From the NCBI GenBank assembly GCA_016931355.1, contig JAFGEX010000274.1, positions 1 through 32,801 on the forward strand: a stretch of DNA of 32,801 nt, read 5' to 3'. Each line of letters starts with the position of its first letter. Positions within the stretch are counted from its first letter, which is position 1. This DNA comes from a bacterium. Lineage in GTDB: Bacteria; Zhuqueibacterota; QNDG01; JABMRT01. The notes beneath the pieces are model-generated. The model was not told the DNA's origin and ran no database searches. It saw only the letters and a program-made list of their open reading frames with translations. This document shows, piece by piece, positions 1-9,372 of this stretch. Both the position numbers and the translations under genes were made by a program.

Positions 1-1046
1 AAATGGACGGATTCGAAACCAACGAAGGCGTCATCCTGCTGGCCGCCACCAACAGGCCTGATGTCCTGGACCAGGCGCTTCTGCGGCCCGGCCGCTTCGA
101 CCGGCAGGTCGTTGTGGACAGGCCGGATGTGCGGGGACGCGAGGGTATTCTCAAGGTGCATACGCGGAAAATCCCGCTGGGGAAGGACGTGGACCTCCTG
201 ATTCTGGCCAAGGGCACGCCTGGATTTTCCGGAGCCGATCTTTCCAACATGGTCAATGAAGCGGCATTGCTGGCGGCCCGCAGGAACAAGAGCCAGGTGG
301 AGATGACGGACCTGGAGGAGGCCAAGGACAAGGTCATGATGGGCGTCGAGCGCAAGAGCCTCATCATCACGGAGGAGGAGAAGAAAAACACCGCCTATCA
401 CGAATCCGGGCATGTGCTCGTGTCCAAAATGATCCCAGGGTCCGACCCGGTGCACAAGGTCACCATCATCCCGAGGGGGCGTGCACTCGGCATCACCTCT
501 TTCCTGCCGCTTGACGAAAAACACAATTACAGCCGCGAATACTGCCAGATTCTGATGACGCATCTGATGGGCGGCCGGGCCGCAGAATGGCTCAAGCTGA
601 AACAGCTGAGCACAGGAGCGGGAAACGACATCGAACGGGCCACGGAACTTGCAAGGAAAATGGTTTGCGAGTGGGGCATGAGCGACAAGCTCGGTCCCGT
701 GACATTCGGAAAAAAATCAGAGGAAATTTTTCTCGGGCGGGAGATCGCCCAGCACAGGGATTACAGCGAAAGCACGGCCATCCTGATCGATCAGGAAGTG
801 AAACGCCTCGTGCAGTCGGCTTATGAACGGGCTGAAAAAATCATACGGGACAACCTTCAGACCCTGGAGCGCCTGGCCGGCGCTCTTCTGGAAAGGGAAA
901 TTCTGGACGGCGAGGAGATCGACTGCATCATACAGGGGAAGACGCTGGCTCCAAAGAATTCCAGGGATAAATGCAAACCGGAAAAACCTCCCCGGAAAGG
1001 AGCACGCTCAGCGAAAGCCAAACCGGACGGCCATGCGCCGTCCTGA
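1..1046 (+). CDS. ftsH: FtsH ATP-dependent zinc metalloprotease, 3' part
   Basis: This is the C-terminal part of FtsH, the membrane-anchored AAA+ protease that unfolds and degrades membrane and regulatory proteins. The gene is cut by the window edge; codons are in register from base 3, and about 280 N-terminal residues (membrane segments, Walker A) are missing judging by the E. coli protein. What remains begins just before the second region of homology ([11 protein letters not shown]), passes through the AAA lid, and reaches the peptidase domain with the zinc motif HESGH at in-window residues 133-137 (the Glu is catalytic). The third zinc-ligand region, [12 protein letters not shown], follows. 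The basic, low-complexity tail is typical. It is followed by folP and cdaA, a common order in several phyla. The ATG at position 3 is an internal methionine, not the start. Confidence 0.97.
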   Translation, partial: MDGFETNEGVILLAATNRPDVLDQALLRPGRFDRQVVVDRPDVRGREGILKVHTRKIPLGKDVDLLILAKGTPGFSGADLSNMVNEAALLAARRNKSQVEMTDLEEAKDKVMMGVERKSLIITEEEKKNTAYHESGHVLVSKMIPGSDPVHKVTIIPRGRALGITSFLPLDEKHNYSREYCQILMTHLMGGRAAEWLKLKQLSTGAGNDIERATELARKMVCEWGMSDKLGPVTFGKKSEEIFLGREIAQHRDYSESTAILIDQEVKRLVQSAYERAEKIIRDNLQTLERLAGALLEREILDGEEIDCIIQGKTLAPKNSRDKCKPEKPPRKGARSAKAKPDGHAPS

Positions 1047-1125
1047 GCCTTGCCGTGGACGCAGCGCCAAAGGGGGAACGTCCATTCAAAATTCAACCGG
1101 CCATTCGCCTACATTCCCTCGTCCG

Positions 1126-1995
1126 ATGGATATTTTAACGCAGCAGCTTCCGGCATCCTTTGATCTGGAATGCGGGGGACGCGTGCTGCATCTCTCGCGG
1201 AAAACGCATCTGATGGGCGTTCTCAACGTGACGCCGGATTCCTTTTCGGACGGGGGCCTTTACCTGGATGCGGACTGTGCCGTTGATCGGGGCATCGCCA
1301 TGCAGGAACAGGGCGCGGACATCCTCGATGTCGGCGGGGAATCCACACGCCCCGGTTCGGATCCGGTTCCGGAACAGGAGGAGATCAGGCGGGTGGTCCC
1401 CGTCATCGAAAGACTGGCCGCCCGTGTCGCGGTCCCGATCTCCATTGACACCATGAAGGCCGCGGTGGCGGAGGCTGCGCTTGCAGCCGGCGCCTCCATG
1501 ATCAACGATGTCAGCGGCATGCGACATGACCGCCGCATGGCGGAAGTAGCGGCAACCTCGGGGGTGCCGGTCGTGCTGATGCACATGCGGGGCATGCCGA
1601 AGACCATGCAGGATTGCACGGCATACGGCAATCTGATCGATGAGATAGGTCTTTTTTTCAACGATGCGATCGCACGGGCCGTTGCAGTTGGCGTGGAAAG
1701 GAGACGCATCCTGCTGGACCCCGGAATCGGTTTCGGGAAAAGCATGGAAGACAATTTCCGCCTGATCCGCAATCTGGACGCATTTGTGAGATTCGGGCTC
1801 CCGCTGGTCATCGGCGTGTCCAGAAAATCCTTCATCGGCAGGCTGCTCGGCCTCCCGGAATCGGACCGGGCTTTCGGCACTGCGGCCGCAGTGGCAGCTG
1901 CGATTTTCAGGGGCTGTCACATCGTCCGGGTTCATGACGTGAAGGAAATGGCTCAGGTCGCCACGGTTGCGGACAGGATCGGCCGAAGCATTTGA
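1126..1995 (+). CDS. folP: Dihydropteroate synthase
   Basis: This enzyme joins 6-hydroxymethyl-dihydropterin diphosphate to p-aminobenzoate in folate synthesis, in the cytoplasm. The 289-residue product is full length for the family and carries all the signature blocks in order: GVLNVTPDSFSDGG, DVGGESTRPGS, ISIDT, INDVSG, HMRG, DPGIGFGK, GVSRKSFIG and the final VRVHDV. The frame stays open further upstream through the end of ftsH. The ATG at 1126 is chosen because the conserved domain begins shortly after it and the upstream residues read as a shadow of ftsH. No strong ribosome binding site precedes it, so an earlier start (for example ATG 1033, overlapping ftsH) is possible. cdaA follows after 16 bases, suggesting one transcript. 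Confidence 0.95.
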   Translation: MDILTQQLPASFDLECGGRVLHLSRKTHLMGVLNVTPDSFSDGGLYLDADCAVDRGIAMQEQGADILDVGGESTRPGSDPVPEQEEIRRVVPVIERLAARVAVPISIDTMKAAVAEAALAAGASMINDVSGMRHDRRMAEVAATSGVPVVLMHMRGMPKTMQDCTAYGNLIDEIGLFFNDAIARAVAVGVERRRILLDPGIGFGKSMEDNFRLIRNLDAFVRFGLPLVIGVSRKSFIGRLLGLPESDRAFGTAAAVAAAIFRGCHIVRVHDVKEMAQVATVADRIGRSI

Positions 1996-2011
1996 CAGGG
2001 GACAATCAGGT

Positions 2012-2821
2012 ATGGAGCTCAATTTCAGGCTTTTCCGGATCGGATTTTTAAGCGTCGGCATCATCGACGTCCTGGACATTCTGCTCGTGGCCTTTGTCAT
2101 TTACAAAGGGTACCTCATCATGCGCCGGACCAGGGCCGTTCAGATGTTTTACGGCCTGCTGATCATATTCGTCGTGTCCCTGATATCGCAGGCCCTGAAC
2201 ATGCAGGGCATGAAATGGATTTCCAAGAACCTGTCCACGGTCTGGCTTGTGGCGTTCATGATCCTGTTCCAGCCCGAATTGCGCAGACTGCTGATCCTCA
2301 TGGGACAGAGCCGCATCATCCGTGTGTTTTTAAAGGGACAGACCAGTTTTGTCATAGAGGAAATCGCCCGCGCGGCCGAGGAACTGGCCAGAAGGGGTTA
2401 TGGCGGCCTGATCGTGCTGGTGCGCGACATGGGGCTGAAGATGACTGTGGAGACAGGGGTGCCGGTTCAGGCCATGGTGACCTCCTCCCTGATCGTATCC
2501 ATATTCAATCCTCGTTCCCCGCTTCACGACGGGGCTGTTGTGATTCAGAATGAAATCCTGGAAGCGGCCAAATGTATTTTGCCTTTGAGCCGGAATCCTC
2601 AGCTTGAGCGGGAATTCGGCACACGGCACAGGGCTGCGGTCGGTATGACCGAGGAATCCGATGCGCTGGTCATCGTGGTTTCGGAGGAAACGGGCAACAT
2701 TTCAATAGCCGAGAACGGAGAACTCACCGGCGGACTCCGTTTCAACACCCTTTTTGAAAGGCTCAGCAAAGCCATGGGTTACAAGCCGAAAGAGGTCCAT
2801 GCAGGCTACGCGCATTCATAA
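2012..2821 (+). CDS. cdaA: Diadenylate cyclase CdaA (c-di-AMP synthase)
   Basis: This membrane-bound diadenylate cyclase makes cyclic di-AMP from two ATP; the nucleotide controls potassium and osmolyte transport and cell-wall homeostasis. The 269-residue protein has three N-terminal hydrophobic segments (within about residues 1-85) followed by the DAC domain. The active-site signatures are present: DGA with Asp173 in SPLHDGAVV, and RHR at residues 205-207. The ATG at 2012 is preferred over the earlier in-frame start at 1967, which lies inside folP. In Firmicutes cdaA is followed by cdaR (ybbR) and glmM. Here it instead overlaps the start of a PorU-like peptidase gene by 23 bases, so any CdaR regulator must lie elsewhere or be absent. 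Confidence 0.95.
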   Translation: MELNFRLFRIGFLSVGIIDVLDILLVAFVIYKGYLIMRRTRAVQMFYGLLIIFVVSLISQALNMQGMKWISKNLSTVWLVAFMILFQPELRRLLILMGQSRIIRVFLKGQTSFVIEEIARAAEELARRGYGGLIVLVRDMGLKMTVETGVPVQAMVTSSLIVSIFNPRSPLHDGAVVIQNEILEAAKCILPLSRNPQLEREFGTRHRAAVGMTEESDALVIVVSEETGNISIAENGELTGGLRFNTLFERLSKAMGYKPKEVHAGYAHS

Positions 2822-5800
2822 TCCTTTCCGCGCCTTCTGCCTGGCCGCCTGCCTCGTCCTGTGCACAGGCCGGGCCGCTGCGGCAGAAAGGGTTACCGTG
2901 CTTTCCGCTGCAGCCGATACGGCGGTGTTGTCCTTCCGGTTCTGGAGCGATGATCCGGCGGAAACCGATTCCGGCGGCGTCGTGAGCCTCGGCCGGGCTG
3001 AAACGCTTTTTCTGCTTTCGGATGAATCCGGACTCGAAGCATCCGTCATTCGCAGCGAATCCGGAGCAGGGTCGGCTGCGGCGTCTCTCGCGTTCGTCGA
3101 GGATGTGGCCCTCGGTTTGCCCTTCGAGAAACAGCTGAGGCCCAACCGGCAGCCCGGCTCTCCTCCTATCGTGCATGTCGTTCCAATGGGGATGACCGGC
3201 GGAAGGCATGTGTTCCGACTGACGGTCCATCCGGTTTCAGGCAATGCCGGCAATCCCAGGATGCTCCGGTCCGTGGACGTGCGTCTGTCCGGCAGGAACC
3301 TCCGCATTGCGGACAGGGAAATGCGCGCGGCCATTCTCGATGCGCTCGTTTCATCCCGGTCCGTTCCTTTGAAGAAAACGGGCATGGGCGCGGGTGTTTC
3401 AGGATCCGCCGGATCCTCGCCGAAGCTCAAGGTTTGGATCGAAAAAGAGGGGCTCTATATCCTGCCTGTCCCCATGATCCGGGAGGCCGGCTGGGATCTG
3501 GACGGCGCAGATCCCAGGTTGCTGCGCATGACCTGCCGGGGCCGGGAAATACCGATTTACATCGAAGGCGGCCAGGACGGCCGACTGGATTTCCCGGATC
3601 ATATTGAGTTTTGGGCCGAGCCTCTGTGGGACCTGAACAGGCAGGGGGAAAAGCGTGTGGATCCCTACAGCCGGCACAACATCTACTGGTTGGAACTGGG
3701 CGAAAGGCCGGGGCTCCGGTACGGTGTGAAAATCGGGACGCCTGCCTCCAGGTCCGCTGAAACCGCCATTTCCCTTTCCTTCCCTTTTACACAGCATGAA
3801 GAGGGCCCCGGTTTTTTCCAACGCCTGCCCTTTGCCGAAGGCCTGGATGAAACGGATCACTGGCTTTCCACAGGCGGCATCCCGGGCGGTGAAAAAAGCG
3901 ACCTGTCCTTTCAGGCGGTTGAACCCGATCTTTTTGCAGTGCCGCAGGCCTTTGTGCGCGTGAAGCTGCGCGGGGAATCTTCGGATTACGATGTTCATCC
4001 GGTGGACATTTATCTGAACGACCGCTGGGTGGCGTCCGGTCAATGGTCGCAGTACGAGCCTCTGGACATCACCAGCAGCGGATTCAGCGCGGGATATCTT
4101 CGGGAAGGGCGGAATGACCTGACCCTCATCAACCGGGCCGGCAACCGGGAATTGTCCAGGCTTTACCTGGACTGGTTTGAAGTCACATACCCGCGTCTGT
4201 ACCGCACCTCCGATAATTACATGCTCTTTCATCCGCCCAGATACAGCGCGGGCAGGCGGGCGCGTTTTGAATTGCAGGGATTCACGAATCCGGATATCGA
4301 GCTTCTGCGCCTGGGGGCCTCGCGGATTTCGGGCGCAACGGTCAAGGAAGTCATCGATACGACCGGAGCCGTCTCTTATACCGCCGTTTTTGAGGAGGAG
4401 ATCGAGGATGAACAGGCTCTGTATCTCGCGCTCACACCGGAACGGAAAAGGCTTCCGGATTCCCTGCGCGTGACGGGTCCCAATCCTCTGGCCTCCTCCC
4501 AATCCGGAGTTGATTACATTCTGATTGTGCCGGCCGATTCCCTGGCCGGAGAGATTTTATCCCCCCTGGTACAACTCCGGGAGGCTTCCGGATTGACGGT
4601 CATGACCGTCACCCTGGACAGCCTGTACAATGCCTTCCATGACGGCATACCCCATCCTTCCGCCATCCGGGATTTTCTGAAACATGCCTATTTCCACTGG
4701 GACAGGAAACCCCGCTTCGTACTGCTCGTCGGAGACGGGTATTACAATCACAAGGACACCGATCATCCCAACAACCTGATCCCGGTCGTCCATTACCAGA
4801 CTTTCAAATACGGGGCGGCGCCTTCCGATCACTGGTACACGCTGCTCGACGGGGAGGATGATGTGCCTGAACTGGCCATCGGGAGGCTCCCCGTCCAGGA
4901 CAGGCAGCAGCTTGCCGCAGTCGTGGAAAAGATCGTGTCATACGAATCATCTCCGCCTGGTCCATGGAAGAACCGCTACCTCATGATCGGGTCGGACGGC
5001 CGGGGAGGGACCTTTTACCGCCAGACGGAGTATCTGATCGGCAATTCCATATCCAGTGCATTGGAACCCAGGCGGCTTTACCTCACAGGCAAACCCATGG
5101 ACCCCGATGTCGGAGGCACAGCGGATCTTCTGCGTCATCTGGAGGAAGGCGTGGGCCTGATCAATTTCAGGGGCCACGGCGGCGGAGCCATATGGGCGGA
5201 TGCCGGTCTTCTGGACCTGGACGACATCCAGTTGATCCAAAACCGCGGGCGTCTGCCGCTGATCACCAGCCTGACCTGTTTCACATCCGATTTTTCAAGC
5301 AACCGCACCTGTCTGGGCGAAGCTCTGTTGACCCAGGAAGAGAACGGCGCCATTGCGTTTTTCGGAGCGACAGGCGTCGGCTGGGTGGATACGGATCATC
5401 TCTTCATACAGGAAATCCTCGGCGTTCTTGATCAATATCCCGGTCTATCCATCGGCGAAATTTTCGAGAAGGCCAAGGCGCGTTTTCTTGCAGCCAATCC
5501 CAATTTCAGCATCGCTGTTTCCAACGCATACCAGTATACGCTTTTAGGGGATCCTGCCGTTCATCTCACGTTCCCGTCCGTTCAGCCCGCGTCATCCCTG
5601 GATTCGAAATCCGTTTACGGGGATGCGGTTCATGTGCACGGAGAGGGATTGGAGGGCCGGTACCGGGCTTCCTTTCAGATCGTGCAGGCGGACGGGCGAA
5701 CGCTTTCCGAAACGAACACGGATTTCGCCTCCCCGGATTACGAGGCGCAAATACCCCTTCCTGCATCCCTCACAGGAAGAAAAGCGGGAGTGCGCATCTA

Positions 5801-7505
5801 TCTCTGGGACGAACTGTCCGGGGATCAGGCGAACGGTTTTGTCCCCTTCATCCGGCAGGGCGCCTTTTTCGATTCCATACAGATCCATCCCCGGTACCCC
5901 TTGTTCACGGATACGCTGTATTTTTCCTGCAGGGCTGAGGATGAATCCGGTATCCGGAACCTGGCGCTTCATTTCATCAAAAGCGCCGGGGAAATCCTGC
6001 TTCCGGATACGGTGCATGCGGAATATTCGGCAGAAACCGGCCTGTACCGGACGACCGGGGGCGTCACCGGCCTGACTCCCGGCATGAACGTCCGTTTCGC
6101 GTTTCAGTGCAGGAATGCCGGTGGTATCTTTTCCCGCAGCGATACGATTTCGTTCGCAGTCGGAAACCTTCCGGATTTCCGGGTGGAGTCCGTGAAGCTC
6201 TCCGGTTCGGAATTCACGTCCCTGGTCGTGAAAATCGCCAACCTCGGCGGCCCGACCGGGGAACCCGTGATCCTTGAAGCCTCATGCGGCCAGCTGGCCT
6301 TTTTTGCCAGGGATACGGTTGTTTTCGGAGCCAAGGAGTCTGCGCAGAAAGCGCTGGGCTTCCAGGCTCCCCCAGGCGTTTATCCCGTGACCGTGACCAT
6401 CAATCCCGGCAATCCCGTCAAAGAAACGGTTTATACCAACAACAGCCTCATCCGGAATATCACAGCGGATCATTTCAACGTCACACCGGAAAACGGGACG
6501 TCACAGCAGGACGCAGGGTCCTGGGTGGGATTGCCGGACCGTATCCTTTGCCTTATCCCGCCGGGCGCGGTTCAAACGGCCACGGTTCTTGAAGTCACGC
6601 CGGACTATCAGATACTGGAGGGGACAGGCTCTGACAGCCTCCCGGCCGTCCGCATACGCTGGAACGTCTCCTTCCTGAACAGTTCCCAGCCTGCCGTTCT
6701 GTCCCAGGACATGCAAATCGTCTTTTACAAAGGCCCTCAGGATACGGCGGCAGGTGTCAAACCCTACAGATGGGATGCTGCGAATGATCAATGGACGGCC
6801 CTTGCGTATTCCGCTTCGGATACTTCCTTCACTGTATCCGTGCGCAGCACTGGATTGTTCGCGCTCATGGCTGTGGATGACGCCGAAATGCCCCGCATTG
6901 ATCTTCAGGCGGACCATCAGCTCCTTTCGGACGGGAGCTATCTGTCCGGGAAGGCCCTGATCACCGTTCTGATTCAGGATAATGAAGGCGTGGATAAAAA
7001 TTTGGACCGTCTGTGGATCGATCTGGACGGATCCCGACTGGACTGGCAGTCTCTCGGAGCCGCTGATTCAGTGCCTGATCCCAGGCGTATGCTCCTATCG
7101 TTCAGGCCGGATCTCGCTTCCGGCAGCCATGAGATCTGGGTGGAGGCTTCAGACATCAACGGAAATACGGCCCGGACGGAGATCTTTCATTTCACGGTGT
7201 CCGAGCGCTTCGAGCTCAGGTTCCTGGGAAATCATCCCAATCCTTTCAGGCGGGAGACGGTCTTTGCCTATGTGCTGACGGATAATGCCAGGAGGACGAG
7301 GCTGAAAATCTATACCGTATCCGGAAGACTGATCAGGACATTCGAGGACAGCGGCATGAGCGCAGCGGATTATCATGAAATCCTATGGGACGGGACGGAT
7401 GAATGGGGGGAGGAGGTTGCAAACGGCGTTTATTTTTTCCGGCTCGAGGCGGATGGATTCGAAAACAAACTCTCCGAATACGGTAAGATCGCCAAAATAC
7501 GCTGA
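2799..7505 (+). CDS. PorU-like C25 (gingipain family) cysteine peptidase, type IX secretion-associated
   Basis: This is a large exported protein of 1568 residues. The ATG at 2799 is chosen because AGAGG lies three bases upstream and a signal peptide follows (hydrophobic stretch to about residue 29, ending AAAAE); it overlaps cdaA by 23 bases. The N-terminal part contains the module KLKVWIEKEGLY, common in FCB C25 proteins. The C25 catalytic domain shows LLVGDGYYN (about residue 645), GHGGG with His793, and SLTCFTSDF with Cys827. The His-Cys spacing is close to that of gingipains. After it come Ig-like regions, a CARDB-like stretch (about 1125-1225) and a C-terminal FlgD/T9SS-type domain (about 1472-1568) starting GNHPNPF and ending near NGVYFFRLEADG. 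The next gene encodes a PorV-like protein, the same pairing as porU-porV in Porphyromonas. It could instead be a secreted C25 protease rather than the sortase. Confidence 0.85.
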   Translation: MQATRIHNPFRAFCLAACLVLCTGRAAAAERVTVLSAAADTAVLSFRFWSDDPAETDSGGVVSLGRAETLFLLSDESGLEASVIRSESGAGSAAASLAFVEDVALGLPFEKQLRPNRQPGSPPIVHVVPMGMTGGRHVFRLTVHPVSGNAGNPRMLRSVDVRLSGRNLRIADREMRAAILDALVSSRSVPLKKTGMGAGVSGSAGSSPKLKVWIEKEGLYILPVPMIREAGWDLDGADPRLLRMTCRGREIPIYIEGGQDGRLDFPDHIEFWAEPLWDLNRQGEKRVDPYSRHNIYWLELGERPGLRYGVKIGTPASRSAETAISLSFPFTQHEEGPGFFQRLPFAEGLDETDHWLSTGGIPGGEKSDLSFQAVEPDLFAVPQAFVRVKLRGESSDYDVHPVDIYLNDRWVASGQWSQYEPLDITSSGFSAGYLREGRNDLTLINRAGNRELSRLYLDWFEVTYPRLYRTSDNYMLFHPPRYSAGRRARFELQGFTNPDIELLRLGASRISGATVKEVIDTTGAVSYTAVFEEEIEDEQALYLALTPERKRLPDSLRVTGPNPLASSQSGVDYILIVPADSLAGEILSPLVQLREASGLTVMTVTLDSLYNAFHDGIPHPSAIRDFLKHAYFHWDRKPRFVLLVGDGYYNHKDTDHPNNLIPVVHYQTFKYGAAPSDHWYTLLDGEDDVPELAIGRLPVQDRQQLAAVVEKIVSYESSPPGPWKNRYLMIGSDGRGGTFYRQTEYLIGNSISSALEPRRLYLTGKPMDPDVGGTADLLRHLEEGVGLINFRGHGGGAIWADAGLLDLDDIQLIQNRGRLPLITSLTCFTSDFSSNRTCLGEALLTQEENGAIAFFGATGVGWVDTDHLFIQEILGVLDQYPGLSIGEIFEKAKARFLAANPNFSIAVSNAYQYTLLGDPAVHLTFPSVQPASSLDSKSVYGDAVHVHGEGLEGRYRASFQIVQADGRTLSETNTDFASPDYEAQIPLPASLTGRKAGVRIYLWDELSGDQANGFVPFIRQGAFFDSIQIHPRYPLFTDTLYFSCRAEDESGIRNLALHFIKSAGEILLPDTVHAEYSAETGLYRTTGGVTGLTPGMNVRFAFQCRNAGGIFSRSDTISFAVGNLPDFRVESVKLSGSEFTSLVVKIANLGGPTGEPVILEASCGQLAFFARDTVVFGAKESAQKALGFQAPPGVYPVTVTINPGNPVKETVYTNNSLIRNITADHFNVTPENGTSQQDAGSWVGLPDRILCLIPPGAVQTATVLEVTPDYQILEGTGSDSLPAVRIRWNVSFLNSSQPAVLSQDMQIVFYKGPQDTAAGVKPYRWDAANDQWTALAYSASDTSFTVSVRSTGLFALMAVDDAEMPRIDLQADHQLLSDGSYLSGKALITVLIQDNEGVDKNLDRLWIDLDGSRLDWQSLGAADSVPDPRRMLLSFRPDLASGSHEIWVEASDINGNTARTEIFHFTVSERFELRFLGNHPNPFRRETVFAYVLTDNARRTRLKIYTVSGRLIRTFEDSGMSAADYHEILWDGTDEWGEEVANGVYFFRLEADGFENKLSEYGKIAKIR

Positions 7506-7521
7506 GGGAACTCTTTTGATC

Positions 7522-8643
7522 ATGAATCTGACAGCGAGCGGTAGCGGGCGAATCCAAATGTCTTCTTCCCTGCAGATCGAAGATCCTAAGCCGCTTTCGG
7601 CTGGGAGATTCAATGCATTGCGCGGGTGCCGCACTTTTTTGGCAACCCTGCTTTTCTTGATGCTGGCCGGAACGCTTCGAGCAGGCCGGTACGCGAATTC
7701 CTTTCTGGAAATCGGCGTGGGAGCAAGGGCGTTGGGCATGGGCGGCGCATTCGGCAGCCTCGGCGGCGACGGGATTTCCTTTTACTGGAATCCGGCCGGA
7801 CTGTCCACGGTTGCTGCGACGCAAATCTCGGCCATGTACGGACCCCAGTTCGGTACCCTCCGGAATCCGCTGGGCAATTACCATTATCTGGGTCTTGCAC
7901 AGCCCCTCCCGGGCCGGGCAGCCGTCTCAATCAACTGGATCAGGCTTGCGGTCGACGACATCCCGGTCTATCCCGAACTTCAGGGGAATTCCTACTACGA
8001 CAGGCTCCGCGACCGGAACCTCCGGCCGTCCGGCGAACCGGACGGATACCTGTCCGATGTGGAGGATGCCTTTTTCTTAAGTTTTTCAAAAATGAACCAG
8101 TGGAAGCTGGACCTGGGGTGGCAATTCCACCGCGTCCGTTTTGAAATGCCCTTCGGCGTCAATCTGAAATGGATGCGCCAGTCCGTGGGAGGCTACACAG
8201 CCACGGGTCTGGGTCTGGATCTGGGCGCACAGTTCCGGCTGCACCTGGAGGACTTTTTTCTCAACGACCGGTTCGGCATTCTCAGCATGGGGCTTCATCT
8301 GCAGGATGTCACGCGCACCAGCATGACCTGGAACACGGAGCACAGGAGGCAGGAAACCGTTCCGGTCAACGTCAAATGGGGATTGGCCTACACGCAGCCC
8401 TTTCAGCGCGGCAGGCATCTGTTGAACCTCGTCTGGGAAAGGGATTTCAGATGGCTGACCCGCGATCATCTGGGCATGGAATATGTGGGTTTCAGGCGTT
8501 TCAGCCTCCGCCTGGGCCTGGATGACGGCAAGATCTGCACCGGTTTCGGAATACGCGTTTGGCTGCTGTGCGTGGATTATGCCTTTATCAGCCATGAACT
8601 GGACAATCTTCATCGCGTGAGTTGTGCTATCTTATTGGATTAG
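7522..8643 (+). CDS. PorV/PorQ-like outer membrane protein
   Basis: This is a beta-barrel protein related to PorV, the shuttle partner of the PorU sortase in type IX secretion. After a signal peptide (TFLATLLFLMLAGTLRA) the mature part opens with the family hallmark: FLEIGVGARALGMGGAF, then FYWNPAGLS. Alternating beta-strand sequence runs to the C-terminus. The start is ambiguous. ATG 7522 (373 residues) has GAGGGA 12 bases upstream but adds a 32-residue leader encoded by a dispersed repeat. TTG 7618 (341 residues) has GGGAG at 7603-7607 with 10-base spacing and begins exactly at a normal signal peptide. The upstream neighbour is the PorU-like peptidase, and the next gene begins 11 bases downstream. 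Confidence 0.85.
   Translation: MNLTASGSGRIQMSSSLQIEDPKPLSAGRFNALRGCRTFLATLLFLMLAGTLRAGRYANSFLEIGVGARALGMGGAFGSLGGDGISFYWNPAGLSTVAATQISAMYGPQFGTLRNPLGNYHYLGLAQPLPGRAAVSINWIRLAVDDIPVYPELQGNSYYDRLRDRNLRPSGEPDGYLSDVEDAFFLSFSKMNQWKLDLGWQFHRVRFEMPFGVNLKWMRQSVGGYTATGLGLDLGAQFRLHLEDFFLNDRFGILSMGLHLQDVTRTSMTWNTEHRRQETVPVNVKWGLAYTQPFQRGRHLLNLVWERDFRWLTRDHLGMEYVGFRRFSLRLGLDDGKICTGFGIRVWLLCVDYAFISHELDNLHRVSCAILLD
7524..7613 (+). repeat. Dispersed palindromic repeat, copy A
   Basis: This copy begins AATCTGACAG and contains the 14-base core TGCAGATCGAAGAT at 7571-7584, identical in copies B and D. It ends in an imperfect hairpin (AGCCG pairing with CGGCT, flanked by GATCC and GGAGATTC). The first hairpin seen in copy B is missing here: the element is shortened by about 30 bases between AGCG and GGGCGAATCC. 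It lies across the 5' end of the PorV-like gene, in frame with it, and its G-rich 3' end supplies a candidate ribosome binding site for TTG 7618. Confidence 0.8.
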
Positions 8644-8654
8644 GAGGAGATGCC

Positions 8655-9365
8655 ATGCACAGACTCCTTTCTTTCACCTTGATTTTTGGCCTTGCATTTG
8701 CTATCTTTTATTGCGTAAAAACGCCCCAAAGGACGGAATTTAAGCCGGAAAAGGTGCATCTGCTGCCTGGATTGCCGGATACCAGCAGGGTTGAGGGCGG
8801 CATTGATGCGGTACCGGAAGGGGATTTGATCAGGCTGGAATGGCTTTCCAGCCCGGAAGAGGATGTTGTTTTCTATGAAGTATTCAAGTCACACGCCAGG
8901 GTCGAATCCTTTGTACAGATCGCAAAAGTGACGGCTCCGGATACGAGCTGGCAGGACGGGGATGTGGTTTTTTACGAAAAAAATTACTATTACGTGACAT
9001 CCCTGACGGATGAGGATTACAGGAGCGATCCCTCGGACACGCTGGAGTACACGCTGGTGCCCAAGGTGATTCATCTGGCGCCTTCTGGCGCCATCTCCGA
9101 TGCGCGGCCCGTGTTCAGTTGGGATGAACAGAACGAACATACCTATGTGATCCGGCTGCTCGAGTCCTCAACCCTGAACCCGGTCTGGATTGCGAAAGCA
9201 AGCTCCCAGTACCAGGACAGGGTTTCGGTGCAGTTCAATTTCGACGGCCGTGCAGCCGTGGATTCCCTGGAACGCGGAAAGGATTATCAGTGGCGCGTGG
9301 ATGTCTCCAGGCCCGAGGCTTCAATCGGTTCGGAAAGCGAATGGTCTCAATTCCAAATCCAATGA
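8655..9365 (+). CDS. Membrane-anchored fibronectin type III-like protein
   Basis: The product has 236 residues with an N-terminal hydrophobic segment (about residues 3-17) and no clear lipobox, since Tyr rather than a small residue precedes the Cys. The ATG at 8655 follows AGGAGGA by six bases, a strong ribosome binding site that overlaps the stop of the PorV-like gene; the 11 extra upstream in-frame residues are not needed. Two beta-sandwich-like halves are visible. The first (IRLEWLSSPEEDVVFYEVFKS to about residue 135) resembles a fibronectin type III domain. The second starts near SDARPVFSW and contains DYQWRVDVS. It probably sits in the periplasm as an envelope adaptor. Its function is not known, and only the fold is suggested. 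Confidence 0.8.
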   Translation: MHRLLSFTLIFGLAFAIFYCVKTPQRTEFKPEKVHLLPGLPDTSRVEGGIDAVPEGDLIRLEWLSSPEEDVVFYEVFKSHARVESFVQIAKVTAPDTSWQDGDVVFYEKNYYYVTSLTDEDYRSDPSDTLEYTLVPKVIHLAPSGAISDARPVFSWDEQNEHTYVIRLLESSTLNPVWIAKASSQYQDRVSVQFNFDGRAAVDSLERGKDYQWRVDVSRPEASIGSESEWSQFQIQ

Positions 9366-9372
9366 GGTTCCC

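Noticed and set aside
1135-2100. Long minus-strand open frame opposite folP
   Set aside because: It is a shadow of folP on the other strand; its sequence has no family features and folP has every DHPS motif.
3399-4502. 367-codon minus-strand open frame inside the C25 peptidase gene
   Set aside because: The plus-strand protein is continuous, with signal peptide, catalytic motifs and C-terminal domain; the minus frame has no recognisable domain or ribosome binding site.
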